NCBI GenBank assembly: GCA_947462875.1
Contig: CANHQJ010000007.1
Location: 62,001 to 126,000 of the forward strand
From: Verrucomicrobiia bacterium
GTDB taxonomy: Bacteria; Verrucomicrobiota; Verrucomicrobiia; Verrucomicrobiales; Akkermansiaceae
Direction of reading: 5' to 3'
DNA length: 64,000 nt
The position numbers and the translations under genes are program-made. Below are positions 1 through 12,500 of this stretch, in pieces. Positions within the stretch are counted from its first letter, which is position 1, and the number at the start of each line of letters is the position of its first letter. Below the pieces are notes generated by a model. That model was not told the DNA's origin and searched no databases. It saw only the letters and a program-made list of their open reading frames with translations.

Positions 1-550
1 ATTGGCTGGCAAATACGGTATCACTGCTATCGGCCACAAGCACGTTGCCCTGATCCGTCATTTCATCATAGCTGAGATGGGCAAAACCAATGCCGGCACC
101 TACCGTGAAGGTGAACGGTTTGAAATCGAAGTCCCAGAGGGCATTGCCCATAAGGCCGATCGTGGTGAGATTGCTGTCGACCGAGATGGGACCGGTCATG
201 GATTCGATCGTATCGATGTCGGCATCGACGTAGTTGAATTCACCTTCGAGACGTAGAGGACCGAAGCTGTGCCCGGCGCGCAGGGCCAGGGAGTAGCCGG
301 TATCGAAATCGAAGTCGTCCGCTCCCGAGTTGTTGTTCCGGACATTCACAGCGCCATCGCCGAACAATGCGACACCTGCCGCAGCGCTCATGTAGAAGGA
401 TCCGGGTTGATTGAAAGGATAAACACTCCATTGAGTGATGTCCCATGTTTTTTTTGTGTTCTGGGCCGGCGCCGGTGCGGTGGCGTCCTCGGCTATCACT
501 GGTGCGATGCTGGCCAGAGCGAGCAATGTGGTGGTGGTAATGATTTTCAT
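1..550 (-). CDS. Outer-membrane beta-barrel protein, partial (3' end beyond window)
   Basis: An open reading frame runs from an ATG at 550-548 off the left edge, giving 183 complete codons. The N-terminus is a signal peptide (MKIITTTTLLALASIAPVIA, then EDATAPAP). The rest alternates short aromatic/glycine strands (FYMSAAAGVALFGDGAVNV, GYSLALRAGHSFGPLRLEGE, FTFTVGAGIGFAHLSYDE) in the style of OMP_b-brl porin-like barrels such as OmpA/OmpW-type proteins, so an outer-membrane location is inferred. It is the last gene seen in the giant-protein run, 32 nt after the stop of the 4193-aa protein. No Shine-Dalgarno sequence precedes the start. It could be an anchor or pore for the upstream products, but that rests on position only. 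Confidence 0.8.
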   Translation of the reverse strand, partial: MKIITTTTLLALASIAPVIAEDATAPAPAQNTKKTWDITQWSVYPFNQPGSFYMSAAAGVALFGDGAVNVRNNNSGADDFDFDTGYSLALRAGHSFGPLRLEGEFNYVDADIDTIESMTGPISVDSNLTTIGLMGNALWDFDFKPFTFTVGAGIGFAHLSYDEMTDQGNVLVADSSDTVFASQ

Positions 551-582
551 ATCGTATTTTTTATGGTTTTGCTTAGGGAGAA

Positions 583-3500
583 TCAAGGCGTGGGTAATTC
601 CAGGAAGCGGTAGAAGCGACGTGGCGCTTCCAAGGGGCGCACCATGGTCACGGAACCGTCATCGAGGAATTGGATTTGGCGCGGGAATGCGGATGCCGCA
701 ATCGGTGTGGTCCAGTTGGTCCAGTTGACCAGGTCCGCGCTGTATTGGAACTGATAGATTTTGTTCGCAGCCAGATTCGTGGTGATCAACATGGCTCCAG
801 CAGGAGTCTGTGTGATGGTGGTGGCACCGATGGCACCCACAGGAGCGGCCATGGTCAGGCTGACGCGGAGCGTCGGGCGGATGGCGATCGGGTTGATGGT
901 CGATGCCTGATAGGTCAGGTGAACCACCACCGAGCCGCCGGGCGCGATGCCGAGGCTGTATTTCGCGTCATGGGCCGAGGAGGACCGCGCCAGGCGGGTC
1001 ACGCCGGAGCTAGAGCGGGTGTCATCCGCAAAATTCGTCAGCGTGCCGTTTTCGTTGGTGCTGTATTCCGCATTGATGAAGGAAATGTTGCTCACCGGTT
1101 GGTTCAGGTCCGTGATGTGGACGATGAAGGATGTCACGGGCAAGGTTCCGGGATTCTCGATGCGGAAGGCCTGGCGGTAGGTGCGGACGCTGCCGTTGCT
1201 GCTGATGAGCGTGGCGGCAAACGGGCTGCTTTCGCCCGGTGGCAATACGATCACAGGAGGACCCTCCACGGTGACACGGAAGGATGTTTCCACAAACAAT
1301 CCGCCGCGGTCGGTGCCTCGCAGTGTGATGTCACTGAAGCCGACCTGATTCGGTGCGTAGTTGAAGGTGAGTTGTTTCGTGGGCGCATTGATGACCGTGC
1401 TGGCGAAGAGCGAGGGATTGGTGTTCTGGGTGACGGTCCAGACGATTTGACCACCGGACACCGAGTCATCCACATCGGCGAAGTGGAAGAGCAGGTTGAT
1501 CACGGTGGGCATGGCATTCACGTGAGCAAACTGGTTCGGGATCGGGGTGATGATGGTGGGGGCATCGTTCACGGGGGTGACCGTTACCAGCGTGGTGAAC
1601 TGCAGCGGGGATGGCACCCAGAAGTCGGTGACCGTGAGCTGGAAGGCGACGTCCTCCTGACCCGGATTGATGTAATCGATGATGTTTTCAAACGGCGTAA
1701 AGACCATGGCGCGCAGTGCGGCGGTGACCTGGGCGGGGGTGCCGTCTTTGGTGTAGGTACCGGCTGAAACGAGGGTCATGCCGGGAGCGGACATGGTTCC
1801 CTTGGTGGGATTGAAGCTCACGGTGACGCGCTGCAATTGGTTGCCCCACTCATCGAGGTCGCTGATATCGATGGTCTCGAACGGTTTGACGGTCTGCTTG
1901 TCGGTGATGGCGCGATTGGCGAGGCCCACAACAACGGGCACGTCGTTCACGCCGGTGATGCGCATGGTGAGCACGCCTCCGTCGCGGTCGGCGAGTGTGG
2001 GGACCACGAGCACGCGAACGGTTTCCACCTTGGTGCCGCCGGTCTTATCGATGACGGTGTAGGTAAAGGAATCAGCTCCTGTAAAGTTCGCAGCCGGGGT
2101 GTAGCTCACGGCATTGTTCGGACCGGAGCCTACAATCGCAACCGTTCCTCCTTGCGCGGATGGCGTGGAGACGGCGGAGATGAGATAGGTGGCGGCTTCT
2201 GCTGCCAACAGATCGTCGTTGAGCAGAACAGGCATCACCACCGCAGGGCTGTTTTGCAGAACGGTGAAGTGGTCTGTCGCGGTATCCATGCCGCCCACGC
2301 GGATGGTCACCGTGGCGTTGGACGTTCTGCCGAATTCATCGGAGATGACATAGTTGACCGTCTCCACGCCGAAGAAGCCAGCTGCCGGGGTGTAGGAAAG
2401 CGAGGCACCTGCGAGGATTTGCACGGCACCACCTTGTGAGGGCGGGCTGACGCTGGTGATCGTCCAGTTCCATCCGGAATCGGGGAGCGGGATGTCATTG
2501 GCGAGGACGTCGAGTTCATGAGGACCGGAGTTTTTCGCGACGTGGAAGGCATTGGGTGAGGCATCCGGTGCGGTGGCGAAGGATTCCACCACGGTGACGG
2601 TCACCGTTGCCACGCGGCGGCGCAGGTCCAGTGGCTGACCGATACTGGTCTCGTAGGTGAAGACCTCCGTGCGGGCGGTGGCGGGAGCGGTGTAGGTCAC
2701 GCTGAGGCCATTGGCGGCGATGAGCGCGCGATCCGGATCAGGCGGTGCGTTCGTATCGAGACCGAGGTTGACGATGCCAATCGTGGAGCCCGGCTCGCTG
2801 ACAGTGCCGTCATTGAACAGCACGGGGAGTGTGAGCGGGCCGCTGCCGGCGAGGATGATGTAGTGATCATTCACGGCTACGAAGTCGGGGCTATCGGCGA
2901 CCACGCGAACGCGCACGGTGCGCGTGGTGGTGGCTCCGCTGGCATCGCGCGCGGTGTAGGTGAAGGTATCGATGCCCAGGCTGGCACCCGGGGTGAAGAG
3001 AATCTTGTTATCATTGATCACGGCGGTGCCTTGGGGCGTGCCACCGATGGCGACGATCTGCGAGGAAACAGGATACTCTGGCATCACCGGTTCATTGGCG
3101 AGCACATCGAGTGAGTTGTTGGCGCTTCCGAGCACGACGAAGAAGTCATCGGCACTGCCATCGAGATCGCCGGTGCGATCCACGACCTCAAAGGTCACCA
3201 CTGCGGTGGTGGTATCGGTGTCTCTGCCCACGACCGTGTAGAGGAAGGACTCGGTGCCGGCAAACGAGTTGCTGGAGGGAGTGTAGGACAGTGCCTTGCC
3301 GCCATTGACGATGTTCAGTGTGCCAGCGGCGCCTGCAAGCGGCGTGACGGCAGTGATGGTCAGATACTCACCGTTACCGGGGGCGATGCCATCGTTGTCG
3401 AGCACCTCCACCGTTTCGGCCGGGCTGCCCATGCCGATGAGGTAGTGATCATTCGAGGCGCTGAGGCGACCGTTGTATTCGGGACGAATGACGGTGATTT

Positions 3501-6500
3501 CCACCTCGGCGACGTCTTGACCGCCCACGCCATCGCGGATGGCGTAGCTGAATGTTTCGGTGCCGTAGAAGCCCGGGGTGGGGGTGTAGGTGAGGCCTTG
3601 TCCTGCGACAATGGAGACCACGCCGCCCTTGTTCGCGGGAGTGACGGAGGAAATTTCCAGCCATGGAACCCAAGTGCCACGCGTGCCTGCGGGATCATCG
3701 ACAAAGGGGACATCGACGGAGAATTGGTTGCGACCGAGCGAGGTGATGGGATACACGCCGTTGTAGTTGCCGCTGCCGGAGTAGCCGGCGATGCGCACGA
3801 GCAATCCATCACGCAGCGCGTGGTTGGCGCTCTGGATGACCAGTTTACCACCTGTACCGACGGAGTAGCCAGCCACGGGTGTAGGCGTGGTGCCGATCAC
3901 GATGTCATTCGCAAGCACGGGAAGGGCCACGCTGGTGCTGGAGGCGAGGACCTTGAACTCATCATCGGCGGCCTGGGTGCGGAAGTTGTCGATGATGGTG
4001 TAGGGGAAGGTCTCGATGGCGATTTCGCCTTGGATTAGGCTGTCGATGGCGCGGGAGTTCGCATCGTAGCGGTAGCTGCCATCGGTGTTGATGTCCAACG
4101 CGGCACCGAGTGGCGAGATGACGGAGCGTTGCGGGATGATCCAGGGGGAATCATCGGGCACGGTGCCGTTGATATCGACATCGACGTCGTTCGACATCAG
4201 TCCGAGGGCGGCTGATACATTGGCGGTGGCATTTTCGAGGATGTTGCGCAGGTCGTCTGCTGCGACGGGGGCATCGTTCACGCCGCTGATGATGAGGCGG
4301 ACGGTAGCGGTGCTGGTGCCGCCACTGGCGTCGGTAGTGGTGTAGGTGAAGGAATCGGGAATGAATTCATTGCGAGCCAGCGCCTGGAACACCGGGATGG
4401 TGGTGGGGTCGAAGCGGATGGTCTGCTGAGCGACGTTCAGCGTGAGGATGGCTCCGAGTTGGCTGGTGGAGGGAATGCTGGTGATGAGCAAACTTTCACC
4501 AGGTCCACCGCCTTCGCCGTTATCGGGATCCGTGTCGTTTCCGAGGAGGGAGGGCGCGTCAATGTCCAGATTGAGGTCCTCCGTGACGGTGAAGCCCTCG
4601 TCATCGGTGGCTCTGGGCAAGTCATTCACGCCGGTGACGGTGATGGTGACTTTGGCGATGCCGCGCGCGCCGTGGCGGTCGAAGACGGAGTAGTAGAAGC
4701 TGTCCTCGATTGTCACACCCTGCGGCAGGGCATTGAGAGTGGCGGAGGCGCGAGGATCGTAGAGGATGCTGGTTTCAGCGCGATTTTCACGGACGTCCAG
4801 AACCACGCGGGCGCCGAGTTCGCTGGTGGTGACCAAAAGGTTGGTCGGCACCGCGCTGGTGTGGATGGCTCCGATGAGAATGGTGGTCTTGTCATCATCC
4901 GCATCGACGTCGTCATCGTTGGCGAGCAGAGATACGCTGGGGTGAGGAGGGAGCAGAACGACACGCTCGGTGCCGCCATTGAAGTCGCGGAAATTTTCTG
5001 CTCGGTCTTCGAAGTCGAAGCCCGGCGAGGAAATCAGGGTGGCGTCTGCCAACAAGCGGATCGCTTGGTTTTCAAACGTGGCTGCCACATCGTTTTGCGG
5101 CGCGGGTGGATCATTGACACCGGTGACGGTGATGGTGACCAGTACGGTGAGAACGGGATCAACATAGCCATCGTCGAGCGTGAGGGTGAATACGACCGAC
5201 GATTGACCGGGAACGATGTAGAGCGCGAGGTTTTCGAAGGGGGTGAACACCACGGCTCGCAGGGCTGCGACGACTTGCGCAGGAGTGCCGGTGATGGAGT
5301 AGGTGCCTGCTGTGACGAGAGTCATGCCGGGGGCGCTGACGGTGCCGAGGCTGGTATCGAACTGGAACTGCGCCGTCTGCAGCTGATTGCCGCCTTCATC
5401 CAGATCGGAGATGCTGATGTTGACAAATGGATTGATGGTCTGTTTGTCGTTGATGGCGGCATCGGCCAGTCCGGTGATGACGGGGATGTCATTGACGCCG
5501 GTGATTTGCACCGTGAGAACGGCTCCGTCGCGGTCGGCGGTGGTTTTGACAACATCAACACTGACCTGCTCATCATACGTGCCGCCGCTGCTATCAATGA
5601 CGGTGTAGGTAAACGAATCCATGCCAAAGAAATTGGCAGCCGGTTGATAGAGGATGGCATTGGAGGGACCAGCACCTTGGATGCTGACGGTGCCGCCCAT
5701 GGCGGAAGTGGCGGTCACAGCGGAGATGGTGTAGTCCGCGCTGCCGATGGAGAGGAAATTGTCATTGGCGAGGACCGGCATGAGCACGGGTGCGGTATTT
5801 TCCAGCACGGCAAAATGATCGTGTGAGGTGAACAAATCACCCACGCGTACCGTGACCGTGGCGACACTGGTGTTTCCGATGCGGTCTGCGATGGTATAGG
5901 TAAATGTCTCGAGCCCGATGAATTCAGCGGCCGGGGTGTAGCGCAGGGAATTTCCGTTGTTGATGATGGCGATCGCGCCGCCATGGGAGGTGGTGCCGAG
6001 AGCACTGATGGTCCAGCGCCATCCGGCATCGGGATAGGGGATATCATTGGCGAGCACGTTGAGTGTGTGAGGGCCCGTGTTGCGCGCCACTTTGTAGTCA
6101 TCCGCCTGGGCCGAGGGCAATGTGGCAAAGGCATCAACGGTAGTGATCGTGATGCGGGCATCGCGGCGATCGGTGGTGCCATTGCCGATTTCGTAGGTGA
6201 ACGTCTCGGTCGCTGCTCCGGTGGGCGGGGTGTATTGAATCGACAATCCATTTACGATGGCCACACGCTGCGGGACAGGTGGAGCGTTGGGACCGATACC
6301 GAGGGCGGTGATAGTGAGAGTGGAGCCGGGAGTATTGACAATCACGTCGTTGGTGAGCACGGGCAGGGAAACAGGACCTGCGCCGGCGGCGACGATGTAA
6401 TGATTGTCCACAGCGTAGAAACTGGCATCAGCGGCGACGATGTTCACGCTGACATTGCGCGTGGTGGTGGCGCCGGTGGCATCACGAATGGTGTAAGTGA

Positions 6501-9500
6501 AGCTATCGGTCGTGACGCTTGCGGGAGCGTTGTAGCTGATTTGATTGCCTGCAATCATCAGCGTGCCGCCTGCTGCGGTGGTGACTGGTTGGTCGAGACC
6601 GTTGATCGCGATGATGGCGGGGGTGATGGGATACTCCGGCAGCACCGAGTCGTTTGCCAGCACGGGAAGAAGATTGTTAATGCTGCTGCTGACCACGGTG
6701 AAGTTGTCAGGCTGGGCGTCGATGGCATTCAGACGATCCACGACTGCGAAGCTGACGATCGCGGTGGCCGTGAGCGGTCCGCCTCCCGATACGGTGTAGG
6801 AGAAGGACTCCGTGCCCGTGAAGCCGGTGGCTGGCGAGTAGGCCAGTGCCGTGCCGCCATTGATGACTTCCAGTGTGCCCGTGGCGCCGCTCAGCGGAGC
6901 GACTTCCAGGATGGTCAAACCAGCGGAGCCGCCGGGCAGAATGCCATCGTTTGCCAATACCGAAACGGGAACGGAAACGGCATCTTCTCCGATGATAAAA
7001 CGATCATCGCTTGCGGTGACAAAGCCATTGAAGCCAGCCGTGATGATATTCACACCGACGGTGCCGACATCCTGACCGCCGATGCCATCCTCGATGGTGT
7101 AGCGGAAGGTTTCGTAGCCGAAGTAACTGATCGTCGGGGTGTAGCGAAGGCTTTGACCATCGACAATTTCCACAATGCCATCTTGGTCAGCAGCCGTCAC
7201 GCTGGTGATGCGGAACCATGGCACCCAGGTGCCGCGTGTGGCGGACGGGTCATCGGAAAATGGCACATCGATCGAGAATGTATTGCGGCTGAGGGAGGTG
7301 ATGGCGTGCACGCCATTGTAATTCCCTGTTCCGGTGTAGCCTTGAATCTTGATGACGGTGCCATCGCGCAAGCTGTGGTTGGCGCTCTCGATGACGAGTT
7401 TGCCACCCAGACCTGCGGAGTAACCTGTGATGGTCGTGGGAGTGGTGCCGACCACGACATCATTGAGCAGGACGGGAAGAATGAGCTCGCTGCTGTTGCT
7501 GAAGACTTTGAACTCATCGTCCGAGGCGGTGGTGCGGAAATTATCGACCACGGTGTAGGGGAACGTTTCGTTCACCACTTCGCCCTCTTTCAGGCTTTCG
7601 ATCGCGGAGGAATTGGCATCGTAGCTGAAACTGCCATCGGTGTTGATGTTCAGCAGAGCCCCGAGTGGCGTGACGACAGAGCGTTGCGCGATCACCCATG
7701 GGGAATCATCAGGAACGTTGCCATCGATATCAATGTCTTCATCGTTGCTCAACAGACCGGTGAGCGAGTTGCGGCTGCTGGTTTGATTTTCCAGAATGGT
7801 CAGCAAGTCGTTGTCGGCCTCGGGTGCCTGATTTACGCCTTCCACCACGATGGTCACGGTGGCGGTGCTGCGTCCTCCTTTTTCGTCGTAGATGGTATAG
7901 TCGAAGGTATCCGTCAGTGTCTCATTGCGAGCGAGGCGGATGAAAGCTTCCACGTTGCGTGGATCAAAGACAACCGTGCTGCCCGAGAGCGTCACCGTGG
8001 CTCCGAGTTGGCTGGTGGCGTCCACGGATTCCACGATCACCACATCGCTAGCGCCCACGTCCTTGGTGTCAACGTCCGTGTCATTGGCGAGCAAGGTCGA
8101 GTGCGGGATGTTGAGGGTGATGTCCTGATAGACGAAAAAGTCGTCATCGTTGCGCGCCACAGGTTCATCATTCACGCCGGTGACGGTGATGGTGACTTTT
8201 GCCACGCCGCGTGCGCCGTGGCGATCGAAGACCGAGTAGTAGAACGAATCCGTGGCGATTTCCCCATCGCGCAGCGAGTTCAGATAGGCGGAGCCGCGGG
8301 GATCGTAAACGATGTTCGTTTCATTGCGGTTCGTCCGGATATCGAGCACGACGCTCGCGCCGAGTTCGCTGGTGGCTACCAGCAGATTGTTACCAACGGA
8401 CGTGGTGTGAACGGCACCGAGAATCAGCGTGTCTTTGTCATCATCACTATCGACATCGTTGTCATTTTCCAGCACGGCGAGCGTGGGATGGAGCGGCAGA
8501 AGAGTGACGGGGTCGCCGGTGGAATTGAACTCCTGGAAATTTTCCGGCAAGTCACCGAAGTTGAATCCAGGGCTGCTCAGCAGTGGCGCATTGCCCATGA
8601 GGCGCAGCACGTGATTTTCGCTGGTAGCGGCCAGATCCGGAGAGGGCGTGGGAGCTTCGTTGATGCCGATGACCGTGACGGCGAACCAAGCGGTGGCTTT
8701 TTTGATGTTGGCCGTTTTTTTGGTGTTGTCGATGCCGCGGGATTGCGCGGTGTCCGTTTCATTGTAATCGAGAATGGTGTAGGCCCAGACATCGGTGATG
8801 GTTTCATCTTCAGCCAGGCCGATCATCACGGCGGAAGAACGGGGATCATACGTGATGCTGCGGCCATCGGGATTGATCGTTACTGTAGCGCCGTTGGCGG
8901 TAATGGTTTGCAGGCCGGGTGGGAGATCTTGCAGAGTGATTTGGCCATTGCCGGTGATGCCTTGCAATTCCTGGTTCACCACGATGCCGGACAGCGGAAC
9001 GGTCATGAGTTCGGTGATTTTCAGCGTGTCCGTGCGGTCGAAATCAATTTCGTTTGCCAACACATCAGGAGTGAGAACCTCGTTCGCATAGACGGTGTAA
9101 GACGGCAGGTCCTCGGGAGAATTAAAGGCGAAGGGCGGAGCATTTCCTCCCCCCAGAGGTGAGCCATCCACGTCTTCGTCAGGAGAGGTGACGGGGAAGC
9201 CCGGCACGACGCCCGTGACCAGCTCCACCACGCGTCCGTGCGGCAGGAAGCCACCCTCATAGCGTGGGTAGCGGTTGATGGACTCGGTGCTGGTATCGAT
9301 CACCACGTCATTTTTCGAGAAAGTGGCTACGTAATTGACGAGGTGGACCAACTGGCCGGCGGAATTGCGGAGCTCGATGCGGCCTTTTTCCGGATTGAGA
9401 TCCATGGTGGACATCCAGGCAAAACCAGATCCGGGAACCAGAACTTGGTTGGTAAACGTGTGGACCAGCGTGCCATCGATCCACAGGCGCAGACCAGCCA

Positions 9501-12500
9501 CATCGAGACTTTCCGAATCGCGTGGATTGTAGATCTCGATGAAATCCGTGCCAGCACCGCCATTGACGAAAATTTCGTTGATGTTGATGCGGCGGAATGT
9601 TTCGACCTCATGAGCGCCGATGTCGCGCAGAGTGCCGGAACCGGTGGGGCGCCAGAAGCCGCGTTGGTCGGTTCCAGGAGTGATATCAGCGGCCAAGGCC
9701 ACGGCGTTGTTGATCGCGGGGCTGCCCGACTGAGGGGCGCAGGTGCGGGTGGCGCCGAAATTGAAGGCCAGCGGTCCGAGCAGTGGGTTGGTGGAACGGC
9801 GGTCGTTTGGATGATCGAGCAAGATGACATTGGTGCCGCCTTGTTGGTAGGTGGTGATGGTGCCATCGGTGGCGATGTTTCCACCTGCGGAAACGAAACG
9901 CCCGCCGCCGATCACGTTGATGACGGGACCGGGTGGGATCGTAGCACCCGGTGTAGTGGAAAGAATGTTATTGACCAAGTGAACGCGAGTGCCGTTAGAG
10001 CTCGATAGGATGGCGTGGGCGCTTACCGAGCTATCGACGTTGTCCTTGAAGGTGCAATGACGGATATGGAAGGGGAAAAGCAGGCTGACGTCGGAATTTT
10101 GCACATACACCGCACCACCGCCGAGACCACTGGCGTTCTGTTGGCGGTTGTTGACAAAAGTGGAGTTGACGATGGATGAGGTGAATTCCGAGAAAACGGA
10201 AATGGCACCACCGGCAGCAGCCGTGGACCCCTCGACGGAGTTGCCGACGAAGAGACAGTTTTCCACGATAAGATCACCTTCGAACACGTCGATCGCACCA
10301 CCGTATTGTCCGGCGGAGTTGCCATTGAACTCGCAGTAGCGGGCGATCAAGCGCGAGCCCATATCGACAGCCACGGCACCACCGTAGGACGGAGACGCAC
10401 CATCGCGCAGTGTGAGTTGCTCCAGGGTGAGAGTGGCGCCATCCGTGACGACAAAGAGGCCCGTGGCTCCGCCGCCGGAAATGCTGAGTTTGTTCACACC
10501 GGAGCCGACGATTTGAACGCTTGCGGCCACTTCGATGGGATCATCAAGCGTGATGGTTACGGGGAAATCCTCATCGGGGAAATCGAACACGATCGCGTCG
10601 CCCGAGGTGGCGAGGCTCACAGCCTGGCGCAGAGTGCCCGGGCCGTCATCATTCGTGCTGTTGACGATGTGGGAAACATTGCGATCACGGGTGAAGATGG
10701 TGTAAACCGTGCTGGTCGTATTGGTGCCATCAAAGGCGGTCAAGGTAAACGTCGTGAAACCGGGCTGGTTGGCGGGGAAGGAAAACGCCGGATTGATCGA
10801 ATACACCAGAGCCTTGAGAGCGGTGGTGATGGCTGCTGGTGAGGCATTCAGGGTGTAGATGCCGCTACCGCTGACAGTGCTGAAATCAGTCGTGGATAAG
10901 GTACCTTTCGTCGCGTTATCGAGTTGAACGGTGAAGGTGATCGTGGGGTCGTTATCCTCCACGTTCAGTCCTGGCAGGACTTGGAACGGCATGGTTTGAT
11001 TGGCGGCAATCGTGGGAACGGCAAAGGGCTGCAGCGCCAGCTCGGGAATGCCCGTAATTTCCGGTGCGCCGCTGAGAGTGGTAACGGTGACACGAGCGAG
11101 CGTGTATTGCGCGGTGCCGCCCTTGCTGTCATCCGCAGCGATGGTAAAGCGAATTGTTTCGCGCTGACCGATGGAGTTGCGGAACTCATCGGGAACAAAA
11201 ACGAGGGAGCGCAGGCGCGTGGTGACAACCGAGGGAGTGCCTGTCAAGCGGTAGGTGATATTGGGCGCAGAGCCGATCTCGGTGAGTGTGAAGCCGCCAC
11301 CCGAGGGCACCTCCAGCCTGCCTCCACCATCACGTGGTGCTTTGGTGATGGGGTCTTCCCCTCTGAGAGTGATGTTGACGGTTATTGCTTGGCTTCCTCC
11401 CTCATCCGTATCAGCGACGGAGATCACGGAGAACGGTGTGGCTGTCTCATTGTCATTGATGAAAATGTCCTCACTGGCTCCCAAAATCGTGGGTGCATCG
11501 TTAAAGGGGGTCACGGTGACCGACAGGGTGTCCGTACTCAGCGACGAATCACTGGGATTGATCACGGTGCTGGTCGGGGACGGGACATTTCTCACCTTGA
11601 TGGCGAAATCGACGAGCTCACTCGTGGTCACGATCCGGTTCGCGGTAGGGCGGAAACGCAGCCCACGGATCGCAGTGGTGGCTGCGGTCGAGTTTGCGAT
11701 CATGTGATAGGTGTAGCGGACGGGGCTGGCACCTGGCACGGCAGATTTTGTGAAGCCACCCAGATTCTCGAATGTTCCTTTGACATCCTGATCCATGGTG
11801 ATTTCGATGTATCGGTCACTACCGCCGAAGTTGTTGAACGAGGCGGCGCTGAACGGATTGATGGTGGTGTTATCGGCCACAGTTTGCCCTGCTTGCAAAC
11901 CTGACATGCCGGGAGAGGGTTGCTGAACGACAATGATGGCATCCACGGTGGCGGAAGCCGCATTGCTGGAGTCGCGCACGGTTAGTTTGGCAGTATAGGT
12001 GTTGGGTGTGCCGGGAGCCAGGTATCGCGCACCGCGGATGGCATTTTGCACAGCAAGGCGATTGCCCGAGTAGCGGAAGGTGCCTGCACTGCCAGAGACC
12101 TCGGTAAACAGTCCATCGCTGAAAGACCCATAGGGACTGGGCGAGATCACAATGGTAGCAGTAAACGTGTCGCCAGTAGCGCCCGAACCACCGCCGATGC
12201 TGCTTGGATCGGTTGGGGTATCCACGTCCACATCCGTCAGCGTGATGTCACCGTAGGGGGTGGCGGTGGAACCTGCGGAAATCGTGAAATTGCGCGCGGT
12301 GGTAGGGTCGATGACCGGAGCGTCATTGATCGAGTCGACGCGTACATTCTGTGTGCCATTGCCAGTAGCCGTGCCATCTGATACGGCAATGGCAAATGCG
12401 AGAGTTTCAAATTGGCCCACTTTTACCTGATTTTCTTCGGGAGTGTAAGACAGCGCGCGCAGGGTGGTTTGTGCAGCGGAGAAGCTCAATGTTGGCAGGG

